The notes beneath the pieces are model-generated. The model was not told the DNA's origin and did not search any database. It saw only the letters and a program-made list of their open reading frames with translations. 64,000 nucleotides of DNA from an uncultured Roseburia sp. (GTDB lineage: Bacteria > Bacillota > Clostridia > Lachnospirales > Lachnospiraceae): assembly GCA_944380515.1 (NCBI GenBank), contig CALWHT010000011.1, positions 62,001-126,000 on the forward strand. Direction: 5' to 3'. Shown here one piece after another: positions 50,626 through 61,466 of the stretch. The position numbers and the translations under genes were made by a program. The number at the start of each line of letters is the position of its first letter. Position 1 is the first letter of the stretch.

Positions 50626-53600
50626 ATGTATCTGAAAAGTATTGAAGTGCAGGGCTTTAAGTCGTTTGCAAATAAAATCGTATTTGAATTTCACAACGGA
50701 ATTACGGGAATCGTCGGCCCGAACGGAAGCGGCAAGAGCAACGTCGGGGATGCGGTGCGCTGGGTGCTTGGTGAGCAGAGCGCAAAACAGCTTCGCGGTG
50801 CGAGCATGCAGGACGTTATTTTTTCCGGAACCGAAAACCGCAAGCCCTTAAGCTACGCTTATGTGGCAATTACGTTGGATAACTCCGATCATCAGCTGGC
50901 GGTGGATTTTGAGGAGGTGACGGTGGCGCGGCGCGTCTACCGTTCCGGAGAGAGTGAGTATTTAATGAACGGCAATACCTGCCGCCTGAAGGACGTTACG
51001 GAGCTGTTTTACGATACGGGTATCGGAAAAGAGGGCTATTCCATTATCGGGCAGGGTCAGATTGAGCGTATCTTAAGCGGGAAGCCGGAGGAACGCCGCG
51101 AGCTTTTTGACGAGGCGGCTGGAATCGTAAAATATAAAAAGCGCAAGGCGACCGCACAGAAGAAGCTGGAGAGTGAGCGGGAAAATCTGGTGCGCGTAAA
51201 TGACATTCTTTCCGAACTGGAGCGTCAGGTCGGGCCGCTGGAGCGTCAGGCGGAGAAGGCCCGCATTTATTTAAAGAAAAAGGAAGAATTAAAGAATTAT
51301 GATGTAAATCTGTTCCTGATGGAAGTGGAGCGCATCGAAGGCCAGCTTAAGGACACGGAGGAAAAGCACCGTATTGCGGAGGGACAGCTTCAGGCATCGA
51401 ATGAGTCCTATGAGAATATCAGGACAGAATACGAGCGCATGGAGGCGGAACTGGCGCAGATGGAGGAAGATATCGCCTCCGTGCGGGAAAACCTGAACAA
51501 TTCCACTGTTTTAAAGGGCAAGCTTGAGGGGCAGATTAATGTCTTAAAAGAACAGATACATACGGCAGAGCTTACGGACGAGCATTTAAAGAGCCGGCTT
51601 TCATCGATTGAGCGGGAGAAAGCGGAACGTCTCGCGTCTAAGGAGCGATACGATGAGGAAAAGGAAAGTCTGCTTTTACTGCTTTCGGAAATCGGACAGA
51701 AAAAGGAGACGGCGCAGAGCCGTTTAAACGGGCTGCTGGAGAAAATAAAAAGCTGCACCGAGGGCATAGAAAAAGGGAAGAGCGAAGTCATTGAGCTTTT
51801 GAACCAAAAGGCATCCGTCAAGGCGAGGCAGCAGCGTTATGACACGATGGCGGAGCAGGTAAATATCCGCAAGGCGCAGCTTACCCAGCGGCTGATTGCG
51901 GGAAAAACGGAAGAGAGCAATCTGGATGAGGCGCTTTCGGGCTATCAGAAGGAGCTGGACGAGGTCAATCGGAGTATTGACGAACTTAAGACATCCGCGG
52001 CCCGGATGGAAGAAAAGAGCCGGGAGTGGAAAAATAAGTCCGCGGAGACGAGACAGGGCCTGGAGCAGCAGCTTGCGGACTATCACAAGGAGCGTTCCAG
52101 GCTGGAATCACTTCGCAATATCGCGGAGCGTTATGACGGCTACGGAAACAGCATCCGGCGCGTGATGGAGCAGAAGGCTGCCAACAAAGGGATTCTCGGC
52201 GTAGTCTCCGATTTGATCCAGGTGGAGAAAAAATATGAGACCGCCATCGAGACTGCCCTGGGAGGAAGCATTCAGAACATCGTGACGGAGGACGAGGAAA
52301 CTGCCAAAACGATGATTGCCTATTTAAAGCAGAACCGATACGGGCGGGCAACGTTTCTTCCGCTGACCAGCGTAAACGGAAGCGGCGGCTTTAAGAATAC
52401 GGAAGCGCTGCGGGAGCCGGGGGTTATCGGTCTTGCCAGTACTCTGGTGCAGGCAGAGCAGAAGTATAAGGGGGTCATTGCGTATCTGCTGGGGCGGACC
52501 GTCGTGACGGAAACGGTGGACGACGCCATTTCCCTGGCGCGTAAATACCGCTATTCCTTCCGGATTGTAACACTGGAGGGGGAATGTTTAAATCCCGGCG
52601 GTTCCATGACGGGCGGTGCTTTTAAAAACACCAGCAATCTTCTGGCGCGCAGGCGTGAAATTGAGGAGCTGGAAGCGACGGTGACAGGACTGGCGGCCAA
52701 AATCAAGGAGACGAGAAACCGGCTTGAGGAAATCAAAACGGCACAGGCGCTCCTTTCCGAGGATATCGAGGCCGGCAGGGTAAAGCTTCAGCAGCAGTAT
52801 ATTTTGCAGAATACGGCCAAAATGAATGTGGAGCGCGCCGCCGAGCAGAAGAACGAGAGCGAGAGCCTGTATGCGGGGCTTCGCGCGGAGAGTGCCGAAA
52901 TAGAAGGGCAGCTTCGGGAGATTTTGGAAAACAAAGAAAAAATTACGCTCGAAATCGAGGCTGCGGGGCTTCGTGAGAAGGAGCTGGAGGAAGAAAACAG
53001 GCGGCTTCAGGAGCTGCTGGACGTTGCGTCCGGCGAGGAGGCCGGGGCTCAGAAGGAGGTCTCCGACATCGTGATGGAGGAAGCGAATATCCGCCAGAAG
53101 GCAGAGTTCGTGCAGGTCAATTTAGACCGACTCACCGGGGAGATACGGCGTTACGAGGAGGATCGGGAGACCATTTTAAAGGAGGCCGAAGAGGCCAGGA
53201 AGGATGTTTTAAAAAAGCGCGGGGATATTGAAGAAATTCAGAAAACAATTCTCGCGGCGGGAGACAGTCATACGGATTTGGAGCGCGAGCTTAGGGAAAA
53301 GAGTGCGCGCAGGGAGGAATTGTCCGGCGTTTATAAAGGCTTTTTCCAGAAGCGGGAGGAAGTATCCGCTCAGATTTCACAGCTCGACAAAGAGGTGTTT
53401 CGTCTGGAAAGTCAGAAGGAAAAGCTCGAGGAAGCCAGGGAGACCCAGAAGAATTATATGTGGGAGGAATATGAGCTGACGCTTCACGCCGCGATGGAGC
53501 TGCGCAGCGGGGAATACGATGACCTTCCGGCGCTTAAAAAGCTGATTGCGGACGTGCGGGACGAGATTCGAAAGCTTGGGGACGTCAATGTCAATGCCAT

Positions 53601-54186
53601 CGAGGATTACAGGGAACTATCGGAACGATACGGGTTTTTAAAAACCCAGCGCGATGACCTTGTGGAGGCGGAAAAAACGCTGGTCGGCATCATCGAGGAG
53701 CTTGACGAAGGCATGCGCAAACAGTTCCTGGAAAAGTTTGTCCAGATTCAAAAGGAATTTGACCAGGTATTTAAAGAATTGTTCGGCGGTGGAAAGGGTA
53801 CGCTGGAGCTTGTGGAGGATGAGGATATTTTGGAGTGCGGTATCCGCATCATCGCGCAGCCGCCCGGAAAGAAGCTGCAGAATATGATGCAGATGTCCGG
53901 CGGGGAAAAATCCCTGACGGCAATCGCACTGCTGTTTGCAATTCAGAATTTAAAGCCTTCTCCCTTCTGTCTTCTGGATGAGATTGAGGCGGCGCTGGAT
54001 GATTCCAATGTCGGGCGCTTTGCGAAATATCTCCATAAGCTGACGAAAAATACGCAGTTTATCGTGATTACCCACAGGCGCGGTACAATGGCGGCGGCGG
54101 ACAGGCTGTACGGAATTACAATGCAGGAAAAGGGCGTATCCACGCTGGTGTCGGTCAATCTGATTGAGAATGAACTGGATAAGTAA
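50626..54186 (+). CDS. smc: chromosome partition protein SMC
   Basis: 1186 residues, full length. Walker [17 protein letters not shown] near residue 32, a first coiled coil (about 170-500), the hinge (about 510-680), a second coiled coil (about 680-1010), then the ABC signature [16 protein letters not shown] and Walker [14 protein letters not shown]. With ScpA/ScpB it condenses and separates chromosomes. 13 nt after rnc and 15 nt before ftsY. Confidence 0.98.
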   Translation: MYLKSIEVQGFKSFANKIVFEFHNGITGIVGPNGSGKSNVGDAVRWVLGEQSAKQLRGASMQDVIFSGTENRKPLSYAYVAITLDNSDHQLAVDFEEVTVARRVYRSGESEYLMNGNTCRLKDVTELFYDTGIGKEGYSIIGQGQIERILSGKPEERRELFDEAAGIVKYKKRKATAQKKLESERENLVRVNDILSELERQVGPLERQAEKARIYLKKKEELKNYDVNLFLMEVERIEGQLKDTEEKHRIAEGQLQASNESYENIRTEYERMEAELAQMEEDIASVRENLNNSTVLKGKLEGQINVLKEQIHTAELTDEHLKSRLSSIEREKAERLASKERYDEEKESLLLLLSEIGQKKETAQSRLNGLLEKIKSCTEGIEKGKSEVIELLNQKASVKARQQRYDTMAEQVNIRKAQLTQRLIAGKTEESNLDEALSGYQKELDEVNRSIDELKTSAARMEEKSREWKNKSAETRQGLEQQLADYHKERSRLESLRNIAERYDGYGNSIRRVMEQKAANKGILGVVSDLIQVEKKYETAIETALGGSIQNIVTEDEETAKTMIAYLKQNRYGRATFLPLTSVNGSGGFKNTEALREPGVIGLASTLVQAEQKYKGVIAYLLGRTVVTETVDDAISLARKYRYSFRIVTLEGECLNPGGSMTGGAFKNTSNLLARRREIEELEATVTGLAAKIKETRNRLEEIKTAQALLSEDIEAGRVKLQQQYILQNTAKMNVERAAEQKNESESLYAGLRAESAEIEGQLREILENKEKITLEIEAAGLREKELEEENRRLQELLDVASGEEAGAQKEVSDIVMEEANIRQKAEFVQVNLDRLTGEIRRYEEDRETILKEAEEARKDVLKKRGDIEEIQKTILAAGDSHTDLERELREKSARREELSGVYKGFFQKREEVSAQISQLDKEVFRLESQKEKLEEARETQKNYMWEEYELTLHAAMELRSGEYDDLPALKKLIADVRDEIRKLGDVNVNAIEDYRELSERYGFLKTQRDDLVEAEKTLVGIIEELDEGMRKQFLEKFVQIQKEFDQVFKELFGGGKGTLELVEDEDILECGIRIIAQPPGKKLQNMMQMSGGEKSLTAIALLFAIQNLKPSPFCLLDEIEAALDDSNVGRFAKYLHKLTKNTQFIVITHRRGTMAAADRLYGITMQEKGVSTLVSVNLIENELDK

Positions 54187-54201
54187 AGAGGGAGGATTTG
54201 T

Positions 54202-55158
54202 ATGAGCGAAGAAAAAAAGGGCTTTTGGAGCCGCCTGGTTTCGGGCTTAAGCAAAACGAGAGACAATATCGTATCGGGCATCGATTCCATTTTCAACGGC
54301 TTTTCGAGTATTGACGATGAATTTTATGAGGAAATCGAAGAAATTCTGATTATGGGAGATATCGGCGTCAACGCGACGGAAGCCATAATAGAGAATCTCA
54401 AAGCAAAGGTAAAGGAGCAGAAAATCAAGGACCCGTCAGAGTGCAAGGAGCTTTTGATCCGCAGCATCAAGGAGCAGATGGATGTCGGGGAGACGGCCTA
54501 CCGGTTTGAAACGGAAAAATCGGTGGTGCTGGTAATCGGCGTCAACGGCGTCGGAAAGACTACCTCCGTGGGAAAACTGGCAGGGAAGCTCAAAGACCAG
54601 GGCAAGCGTGTGGTGCTGGCGGCTGCGGATACTTTCCGTGCTGCGGCGGGAAACCAGCTTTTGGAGTGGGCAAACCGTGCCGGAGTCGAGATGATTGGAG
54701 GACAGGAGGGGGCTGACCCGGCTGCCGTCGTCTATGATGCGGTGGCGGCCGCAAAGGCGAGAAACGCGGATGTGCTGCTCTGTGACACGGCGGGACGGCT
54801 CCACAATAAAAAGAACCTGATGGAAGAACTTAAAAAAATCAACCGGATTTTGGAGCGGGAATACCCGGATGCCTACCGTGAGACACTTGTGGTGCTGGAT
54901 GCCACGACGGGGCAGAATGCGCTCGCGCAGGCGAGAGAGTTCTCCGAGGTGGCGGATATTACGGGAATCATCTTAACAAAGATGGACGGAACGGCAAAGG
55001 GAGGAATCGCCGTGGCGATCCATTCCGAGCTTGGAATCCCGGTGAAATATATCGGGGTTGGGGAAACGATTGAGGATTTGCAGAAATTTGATTCCAACGA
55101 GTTTGTAAACGCATTGTTTGACAGGGAGGAAAGAGAAGAAGATGTTGACGCTGGATAA
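54202..55158 (+). CDS. ftsY: signal recognition particle receptor FtsY
   Basis: 318 residues: short N-terminal amphipathic part, N domain (about 20-95), SRP GTPase G domain with GVNGVGKTTSVGKLA, DTAGRLHNK and TKMDGTAKGG. No long acidic A domain, as usual in Firmicutes. It docks Ffh-bound ribosomes at the membrane. Its 3' end overlaps the ilvA start by 17 nt. Confidence 0.97.
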   Translation: MSEEKKGFWSRLVSGLSKTRDNIVSGIDSIFNGFSSIDDEFYEEIEEILIMGDIGVNATEAIIENLKAKVKEQKIKDPSECKELLIRSIKEQMDVGETAYRFETEKSVVLVIGVNGVGKTTSVGKLAGKLKDQGKRVVLAAADTFRAAAGNQLLEWANRAGVEMIGGQEGADPAAVVYDAVAAAKARNADVLLCDTAGRLHNKKNLMEELKKINRILEREYPDAYRETLVVLDATTGQNALAQAREFSEVADITGIILTKMDGTAKGGIAVAIHSELGIPVKYIGVGETIEDLQKFDSNEFVNALFDREEREEDVDAG

Positions 55159-56353
55159 GTTTGAGGAAGCAAGTGAAAAGGTAAAAGAGGTAACCCTTGA
55201 GACAAAGCTGGTTTATTCGGATTACCTGAGTGACCAGACCGGGAACAAGGTTTATTTAAAGCCGGAAAATATGCAGTTTACCGGGGCGTACAAGGTGCGC
55301 GGCGCATACTATAAAATCAGCACGCTGACCGAAGAAGAACGGGAAAAGGGACTGATTACCGCCTCCGCGGGCAATCACGCGCAGGGTGTTGCTTACGCGG
55401 CAAAATGCTATGGCTGCAAGGCGGTGATTGTTATGCCGACCACGACGCCTTTGATTAAGGTGAACCGCACGAAAAGCTACGGGGCTGAGGTCGTGCTCTA
55501 CGGAGATGTTTATGACGAGGCATGTAGAAAGGCCTATGAGCTGGCGGAGGAGCACGGCTATACCTTCATTCATCCGTTTGACGACCTTGCGGTGGCCACG
55601 GGACAGGGCACCATTGCCATGGAGATTTTCAAAGAGCTTCCGCTTGTGGAATATATTCTGGTTCCCATCGGCGGCGGCGGACTTGCAACCGGCGTATCCA
55701 CGCTGGCAAAGCTGCTGAATCCGAAAATCAAGGTTATCGGCGTGGAGCCGGCAGGCGCGAACTGTATGCAGGCTTCGTTTGCGGCGGGGAAGGTCACGAC
55801 GCTGCCGGAGGTCAACACGATTGCGGACGGTACGGCGGTAAAAACGCCGGGAACTAAGATTTTCCCGTATATCAAAAAGAATATCGACGACATCATCACC
55901 GTAACGGACGATGAATTAGTGGTTGCGTTCTTAGATATGGTCGAAAATCACAAAATGATCGTGGAGAATTCCGGCCTTCTTACGGTGGCGGCACTCAAGC
56001 ATCTGGACGTGAAGGACAAACGGGTGGTTTCTATTTTAAGCGGAGGAAATATGGATGTCATTACGATGTCTTCGGTGGTGCAGCAGGGGCTGATTTTCCG
56101 CGACCGAATTTTTACCGTGTCTGTGCTCCTGCCGGATAAGCCGGGTGAGCTGTGCAAAATTGCAGGAACGATTGCCAAGGAGCAGGGAAATGTCATTAAG
56201 CTGGAGCATAATCAGTTTGTAACGACAAACCGCAATGCGGCGGTGGAGCTGCGCATAACGCTTGAGAGCTTCGGAACGGAGCACAAAAAGCAGATTATGA
56301 AGGCGCTTGAAAAGAACGGCTATAAGCCCAAGCTGGTGAGGACAAGTCTGTAA
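55142..56353 (+). CDS. ilvA: threonine ammonia-lyase with ACT domain
   Basis: 403 residues from ATG 55142 (GGAGGAAAGAG upstream). PLP fold type II with the Lys in [13 protein letters not shown], the Gly-rich phosphate loop in [12 protein letters not shown], and a C-terminal ACT-like domain (about 330-400). It deaminates threonine to 2-oxobutanoate. The short form with one ACT domain may be biosynthetic or catabolic; the symbol could also be tdcB. It is unusual that it overlaps ftsY, between two SRP genes. Confidence 0.92.
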   Translation: MLTLDKFEEASEKVKEVTLETKLVYSDYLSDQTGNKVYLKPENMQFTGAYKVRGAYYKISTLTEEEREKGLITASAGNHAQGVAYAAKCYGCKAVIVMPTTTPLIKVNRTKSYGAEVVLYGDVYDEACRKAYELAEEHGYTFIHPFDDLAVATGQGTIAMEIFKELPLVEYILVPIGGGGLATGVSTLAKLLNPKIKVIGVEPAGANCMQASFAAGKVTTLPEVNTIADGTAVKTPGTKIFPYIKKNIDDIITVTDDELVVAFLDMVENHKMIVENSGLLTVAALKHLDVKDKRVVSILSGGNMDVITMSSVVQQGLIFRDRIFTVSVLLPDKPGELCKIAGTIAKEQGNVIKLEHNQFVTTNRNAAVELRITLESFGTEHKKQIMKALEKNGYKPKLVRTSL

Positions 56354-56370
56354 AGAAAAAATACTTGACA

Positions 56371-56376
56371 CCGGTT
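56371..56376 (+). promoter_or_regulatory. -35 element upstream of ylxM-ffh
   Basis: A perfect TTGACA 34 nt before ylxM. The matching -10 is poor (TGATAAC region, 56389-56396). Possible weak promoter. Confidence 0.35.
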
Positions 56377-56409
56377 TTCTTTTATGATAACCTAACCAAG
56401 GTGATTGGA

Positions 56410-56754
56410 ATGGAAGAAAAGATCGAGCTTGCATATCTCTATGATTTTTACGGAGAGCTGCTGAATGAACACCAGAGAAGAATATATGAGGCTTTCATTT
56501 TTCATGATCTGTCGCTCGCGGAGATTGCGGATGAAGAAGGCATCAGCCGTCAGGGTGTACACGATATGGTAAAGCGGTGCACGAAGACGCTCGAGGGTTA
56601 TGAGGAAAAGCTTCATCTGATAGCAAAGTTCCAGGCGGCAAAGCGGATGGTGGCACAGATTCAGGAGCAGGCGCAGAGGTTCCATGAAAGTCACGACGAG
56701 GCGGTTTTGGAGGAAATCAAACGGATTTCCAATCAGATATTAGAGGAACTGTAG
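56410..56754 (+). CDS. ylxM: YlxM-family helix-turn-helix protein
   Basis: 114 residues from ATG 56410. The family pattern is clear: [19 protein letters not shown], then the [26 protein letters not shown]. YlxM lies before ffh in Firmicutes and stimulates SRP in streptococci. The upstream 15 codons of the frame overlap the -35-like element and are not likely translated. Confidence 0.93.
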   Translation: MEEKIELAYLYDFYGELLNEHQRRIYEAFIFHDLSLAEIADEEGISRQGVHDMVKRCTKTLEGYEEKLHLIAKFQAAKRMVAQIQEQAQRFHESHDEAVLEEIKRISNQILEEL

Positions 56755-56794
56755 ACAGAATTTCGCAGAAAGCCGCTTCGGCTTGGAGGAGAGC

Positions 56795-58144
56795 ATGGCA
56801 TTTGACAGTTTGTCTGAAAAACTTCAAAATGTATTTAAAAATCTCAGAAGCAAGGGACGTCTGACGGAGGCTGATGTCAAGACCGCGTTAAAAGAGGTCA
56901 AGATGGCGCTGCTGGAAGCGGATGTCAATTTTAAGGTCGTTAAGCAGTTCGTCAAGGATGTGCAGGAGCGCGCAATCGGACAGGACGTTATGAACGGACT
57001 GAATCCGGGACAGATGGTCATTAAGATTGTAAACGAAGAGCTGGTGCGTCTCATGGGCTCAGAGACGACGGAGATAGCGCTTCGTCCGGGCAAAGAGCTG
57101 ACGATTATCATGATGGTCGGCCTTCAGGGCGCGGGTAAGACGACAACCACCGCCAAGCTTGCCGGAAAGCTTAAGGCAAAGGGCAAAAAGGTACTGCTTG
57201 CCGCATGCGACGTGTACCGGCCGGCGGCGATTGAGCAGCTTCAGATTAACGGTGAAAAGCAGGGCGTCGAGGTTTTCTCCATGGGAGACAAACATAAGCC
57301 TGCGGACATTGCAAAGGCTGCGGTAGAGCATGCGGGAAAAAATGACGTACAGGTGCTGATACTCGATACCGCCGGACGTCTTCATATTGATGAAGAAATG
57401 ATGGCGGAATTGGTTCAGATAAAAGAGCAGGTCGCGGTGTTCCAGACCATTCTTGTGGTGGATGCCATGACAGGACAGGATGCGGTCAATGTCGCAAAGA
57501 TGTTCGATGAAAAAATCGGCATTGACGGTGTGGTGCTGACAAAGCTTGACGGTGATACCAGAGGCGGCGCAGCGCTTTCCATCCGGGCGGTAACCGGCAA
57601 ACCGATTCTCTATGCAGGCATGGGGGAGAAGCTTTCCGACCTGGAGCAGTTTTATCCCGATCGCATGGCTTCCCGAATCCTCGGTATGGGAGACGTGCTG
57701 ACGTTGATAGAAAAGGCGCAGGAGGAGTTCGACGAGGAAAAGGCGAAAAAGCTGGAGCAGAAGATGAAAAAAGCGGAGTTTGACTTCGAAGATTATCTTG
57801 ACTCCATGAGCCAGATGAAGAAAATGGGAGGGCTTTCCAGTATCCTTGCCATGATGCCTGGACTCGGCGGCGCTAAGATGCCGGACATTGACGATGCGGC
57901 GGCAGAAAAGAATATGGCGCGCACGGAGGCGATCATTTATTCCATGACGCTGGCAGAGCGGAGAAATCCGTCGCTGTTAAATCCCAGCAGAAAACGCAGA
58001 ATCGCACAGGGTGCGGGCGTCGACATTGCGGAAGTCAACCGTCTGGTCAAGCAGTTTGAGCAGGCCAGAAAGATGATGAAGCAGATGCCCGGTATGATGA
58101 AAAAAGGCAGAAAGGGAATGTTTCAAGGCTTTCCTTTTTCATAA
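56795..58144 (+). CDS. ffh: signal recognition particle protein Ffh
   Basis: 449 residues from ATG 56795 (TTGGAGGAGAGC upstream). N domain (1-90), G domain with GLQGAGKTTTTAKLAGKL, DTAGRLHIDEEM, TKLDGDTRGG, and a Met-rich M domain (about 300-449; MPGMMKKG, MMKQMP). It binds signal peptides and SRP RNA and pairs with FtsY. The SRP RNA gene is not in the window. Confidence 0.97.
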   Translation: MAFDSLSEKLQNVFKNLRSKGRLTEADVKTALKEVKMALLEADVNFKVVKQFVKDVQERAIGQDVMNGLNPGQMVIKIVNEELVRLMGSETTEIALRPGKELTIIMMVGLQGAGKTTTTAKLAGKLKAKGKKVLLAACDVYRPAAIEQLQINGEKQGVEVFSMGDKHKPADIAKAAVEHAGKNDVQVLILDTAGRLHIDEEMMAELVQIKEQVAVFQTILVVDAMTGQDAVNVAKMFDEKIGIDGVVLTKLDGDTRGGAALSIRAVTGKPILYAGMGEKLSDLEQFYPDRMASRILGMGDVLTLIEKAQEEFDEEKAKKLEQKMKKAEFDFEDYLDSMSQMKKMGGLSSILAMMPGLGGAKMPDIDDAAAEKNMARTEAIIYSMTLAERRNPSLLNPSRKRRIAQGAGVDIAEVNRLVKQFEQARKMMKQMPGMMKKGRKGMFQGFPFS

Positions 58145-58176
58145 AGCAGCAGTAACATTTTAAGGAGGTGAAAATA

Positions 58177-58422
58177 ATGGCAGTAAAAATCAGATTAAGA
58201 AGAATGGGACAGAAGAAGGCTCCTTTCTATAGAATCGTGGTTTCCGATTCCAGATCTCCGAGAGACGGAAAGTTCATCGAAGAAATCGGAACTTATGACC
58301 CGACGAAGGATCCGAGCGAGTACCATGTAAATGAGGAGTTAGCGAAGAAGTGGTTAGCTAACGGAGCTCAGCCAACCGATACCGTAGCGAGAATTTTCAA
58401 AAATGCAGGTATTGAGAAATAG
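58177..58422 (+). CDS. rpsP: 30S ribosomal protein S16
   Basis: 81 residues from ATG 58177 (AAGGAGGTG upstream). Typical [20 protein letters not shown] start and [17 protein letters not shown]. It is needed for 30S assembly and is followed by khpA, rimM and trmD as in most bacteria. Confidence 0.97.
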   Translation: MAVKIRLRRMGQKKAPFYRIVVSDSRSPRDGKFIEEIGTYDPTKDPSEYHVNEELAKKWLANGAQPTDTVARIFKNAGIEK

Positions 58423-58440
58423 GATTCGTGAGGTGAACCT

Positions 58441-58671
58441 ATGAAAGAATTAGTAGAGGTAATCGCCAGGGCATTGGTGGATTGTCCCGACGAGGTCGTT
58501 GTGACTGAGACCGAGAATGAGAGAGCCATTATTCTGGAATTACGTGTAGCGCAGTCTGACATGGGCAAGGTAATCGGCAAACAGGGCCGTATCGCGAAAG
58601 CAATCCGCGCCGTTGTGAAGGCTGCTGCCTCAAAAGAAGAAAAAAAAGTCATCGTGGAAATCATGCAGTAG
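58441..58671 (+). CDS. khpA: KH-domain RNA-binding protein KhpA
   Basis: 76 residues, one KH domain with the GxxG loop in VIGKQGRIAKAIR. The partner KhpB is not here. It links to cell elongation control in Gram-positives. 18 nt after rpsP. Confidence 0.93.
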   Translation: MKELVEVIARALVDCPDEVVVTETENERAIILELRVAQSDMGKVIGKQGRIAKAIRAVVKAAASKEEKKVIVEIMQ

Positions 58672-58686
58672 ATGATTTCGCGACAT

Positions 58687-58728
58687 AATACCGGGTATGT
58701 CATTTCGTGTGATGTATCCGGTATTTTT
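58687..58728 (+). terminator. possible attenuator before rimM
   Basis: AATACCGG (58687-58694) pairs with CCGGTATT (58718-58725) followed by TTT. The 23-nt loop makes it a modest terminator. It lies in the 118-nt gap between khpA and rimM. Confidence 0.4.
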
Positions 58729-58789
58729 GACAGTAAACTTGTAAGACATTTATGGCTTTGTGCAAAGCAGGGCAGAAATGAGGTAAAAT

Positions 58790-59311
58790 ATGGAAGATTT
58801 GCTTCAAGTTGGAGTGATTACGTCTACCCATGGCGTGCGCGGCGAGGTCAAGGTCTTTCCGACGACGGACGACGCGGCGCGCTTTAAAAAATTAAAGCAG
58901 GTGATATTAGACACCGGAAAAGAAAAAGTGGAACTGGAAATAGCCGGTGTAAAGTTTTTTAAAAACATGGTGATTTTAAAATTCCGGGGGATTGACAATA
59001 TCAACGATGTGGAACAGTACCGCAAAAAGCCCCTCTATGTCACAAGGGAAAATGCGGTGAAACTGAAAAAGGACGAATATTTTATCGCGGACTTGATCGG
59101 TCTTCGGGCAGTCTCCGATGAAGGGGAGGAGCTCGGAAACATCAGCGACGTTTTACAGACCGGAGCAAACGATGTTTATGTAATCAGCAGGGACGGGAGC
59201 GATGATATTCTGCTTCCCGCAATCAAAGACTGCGTCAAAGCGGTGGATATTGAAGGGGGAACCATGCAGGTGCATCTGCTGGACGGATTAAGAGAATTGA
59301 ACCGTAAATAA
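58790..59311 (+). CDS. rimM: ribosome maturation factor RimM
   Basis: 173 residues: N-terminal RimM barrel ([22 protein letters not shown]) and C-terminal PRC-barrel (about 98-170, [32 protein letters not shown]). It binds S19 and helps fold the 30S head. 30 nt before trmD. Confidence 0.95.
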   Translation: MEDLLQVGVITSTHGVRGEVKVFPTTDDAARFKKLKQVILDTGKEKVELEIAGVKFFKNMVILKFRGIDNINDVEQYRKKPLYVTRENAVKLKKDEYFIADLIGLRAVSDEGEELGNISDVLQTGANDVYVISRDGSDDILLPAIKDCVKAVDIEGGTMQVHLLDGLRELNRK

Positions 59312-59341
59312 CCCCGGAAATACGAAAAGGAGTGCCACAAC

Positions 59342-60787
59342 ATGAATTTTTATATACTCACACTGTTTCCTGATATGGTGCGGCAGGGTTTAAGCACCAG
59401 CATTATCGGACGCGCAGCGGAGCGCGGGCTGATTTCTGTTGAGGCGGTCGATATCAGGGATTACACGAAGGACAGGCACAGAAAGGTAGATGATTATCCC
59501 TACGGCGGAGGGGCCGGAATGCTGATGCAGGCGCAGCCGGTTTACGATGCGTGGAAATCCGTGGCGGATAAGCTTGGTCGTAAACCAAGGACTGTTTACC
59601 TGACCCCACAGGGAGGTGTGTTTACACAGCAGAAAGCGAAGGAGCTGGCCGCGGAGGAAGAGCTGGTACTGCTTTGCGGGCATTATGAGGGGATTGACGA
59701 GCGTGTGCTTGAGGAGATTGTCACGGATTATGTTTCCATCGGTGATTATGTTTTGACCGGAGGGGAGCTTGCGGCGATGGTCGTGGCGGACGCTGTTTCC
59801 CGCATGGTTCCCGGCGTGCTCACCAATGGGGAGTCCGGCATGACGGAATCCTTTGAGGGAGAACTGCTCGAATATCCGCAGTACAGCCGTCCGGAAGAAT
59901 GGATGGGAAAACGGGTTCCGGAGGTTTTGCTCTCCGGTAATCAGAAAAAAATCAAAGAATGGCGGTTGTGGCAGTCGGAGGAGAGGACGAAGCGAAGACG
60001 CCCGGATTTGTATCAGAAATATAAAAAGCTTCAGACATGCAGGGAGGCATTCATGAAGCAGAAGCTGCTTCATATGGATATGATTGAGCTGATTACGCGC
60101 GGTCAGGCCGGACTGGTGTATGCCGAGGGCAACAATATCTGTCTGAAGCAGCCGGAAACCGGTTTTTATTTTCTTACGGCAGAGGATAGAGAGGGCGGCG
60201 CCAGGATGCTGGATGCGCTTGCCGATGCCGGGGAGGAAATGGAAATTGTGGTACTGCATCAGGAGTTTATGGTGGAGCCGACCCGGGAACGGTATGGATT
60301 GCAGGGAGTAATGCCCTGTGCGCAGGCAGTCTACACCAGAAAAGAAAAGCTGCCCATCCGCGGATTATACCGTGCGGATGGCGGGTACGAGGAAGGGAAG
60401 CCGCAAATCAGGCGGCTGGATGAAAACGATCTTGATACGGCGGCCCGTTATTATGCCGAAACGGACAGCGCCATTGAAAAGACGAGGGCATATCTGAAGG
60501 AGCGCATGGAAAAGGGCTGGCTTTTCGGCGCTTTTCTGGGGGAAGAACTGGCAGGTTTTGTCGGAATGCATGCGGAGGGAAGCATCGGAATGCTTACCGT
60601 GCTGCCGGAATACAGGAGAAAGGGAATCGGAAAGGCGCTGGAAACCTATGCCGTCAATGCACTCCTCGAGCATGGCTATACACCGTACGGTCAGGTGAAG
60701 CAGGGAAACGAGGCGTCATTACGCCTGCAGGAAGCGCTCGGACTTTGCGTTGCAAAGCAGATGGTGTACTGGCTGGAAAAAAACTGA
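59342..60787 (+). CDS. trmD: tRNA (guanine-N1)-methyltransferase fused to a GNAT domain
   Basis: 481 residues; plain TrmD has ~240. Residues 1-235 are TrmD: MNFYILTLFPDM, YGGGAGMLMQ, the trefoil-knot SAM site GHYEGIDERV and YVLTGGELA. It makes m1G37 in tRNA. Residues ~240-350 are a linker-like domain. Residues ~350-481 are GNAT acetyltransferase-like with the acetyl-CoA loop PEYRRKGIGKALE and the following helix. The join has no stop or frameshift. A Met at about residue 239 could allow separate translation, but no RBS is clear there. The acetyl acceptor is unknown. Confidence 0.92.
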   Translation: MNFYILTLFPDMVRQGLSTSIIGRAAERGLISVEAVDIRDYTKDRHRKVDDYPYGGGAGMLMQAQPVYDAWKSVADKLGRKPRTVYLTPQGGVFTQQKAKELAAEEELVLLCGHYEGIDERVLEEIVTDYVSIGDYVLTGGELAAMVVADAVSRMVPGVLTNGESGMTESFEGELLEYPQYSRPEEWMGKRVPEVLLSGNQKKIKEWRLWQSEERTKRRRPDLYQKYKKLQTCREAFMKQKLLHMDMIELITRGQAGLVYAEGNNICLKQPETGFYFLTAEDREGGARMLDALADAGEEMEIVVLHQEFMVEPTRERYGLQGVMPCAQAVYTRKEKLPIRGLYRADGGYEEGKPQIRRLDENDLDTAARYYAETDSAIEKTRAYLKERMEKGWLFGAFLGEELAGFVGMHAEGSIGMLTVLPEYRRKGIGKALETYAVNALLEHGYTPYGQVKQGNEASLRLQEALGLCVAKQMVYWLEKN

Positions 60788-60797
60788 CAAAATATTC

Positions 60798-60826
60798 TTT
60801 ACATTTTGGGTAAGCTGTGATAGAAT
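60798..60826 (+). promoter_or_regulatory. SigA promoter of rplS
   Basis: TTTACA (60798-60803), 17-nt spacer, TAGAAT (60821-60826). It gives a ~70-nt leader with AGGAGG near its end. The leader may hold the known Firmicutes L19 autoregulatory structure, but I could not fold it convincingly by eye. Confidence 0.65.
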
Positions 60827-60904
60827 ACAACAGTTGTGAGTAAATAGATGGTCCTCTGTTACGAATCGCGTATTAAGAACATCCAAATCATAGGAGGTCA
60901 CAAA

Positions 60905-61258
60905 ATGAACGCAAACGAAATTATTAAGAGCATTGAGGCAGAGCAGTTAAAGTCAGAAGTACCGGAGTTCCGTGTCGGCGATACCGTAAAGGTTTACGGA
61001 AAAATCAAAGAGGGAAACCGTGAAAGAATCCAGGTATTTGAGGGAATCGTTCTCAAAAAGCAGGGCGGAAGCAACCGCGAGACCTTTACCGTAAGAAAGA
61101 TTTCCAACGGTGTCGGTGTAGAGAAGACCTGGCCGCTGCATTCCCCGAACGTGGAGAAGGTAGAAGTAGTTCGTCAGGGTAAGGTAAGACGTGCGAAATT
61201 ATTCTACTTAAGAGACCGCGTTGGTAAGAAGGCGAAGGTAAAAGAGTTAGTAAAATAG
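60905..61258 (+). CDS. rplS: 50S ribosomal protein L19
   Basis: 117 residues from ATG 60905 (AGGAGGTCAC upstream). The motifs [26 protein letters not shown] and [26 protein letters not shown] are standard. It sits at the 30S-50S interface. Confidence 0.97.
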   Translation: MNANEIIKSIEAEQLKSEVPEFRVGDTVKVYGKIKEGNRERIQVFEGIVLKKQGGSNRETFTVRKISNGVGVEKTWPLHSPNVEKVEVVRQGKVRRAKLFYLRDRVGKKAKVKELVK

Positions 61259-61271
61259 CGTATGCGAAAAG

Positions 61272-61311
61272 AAACTGTCCTACAGGCAAGATTGCGGTAG
61301 GGCAGTTTTTT
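61272..61311 (+). terminator. Rho-independent terminator of rplS
   Basis: A 12-bp stem AAACTGTCCTAC / GTAGGGCAGTTT (one G-U) and six T. It ends the rplS transcript. Confidence 0.9.
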
Positions 61312-61466
61312 ATAATATAAGATTCGGACTGCCATAAAGTTGCAGTTTGCATGAAGACATGCTTTATGATAAAGTAGAAGCACGGGCGCACAAAAGTGGC
61401 TGCGCGTTCGAGCAAAGGAAAACATGCAGGACGGAGACACAGATTTTTGGCGGAAAGGGAAGAAAT

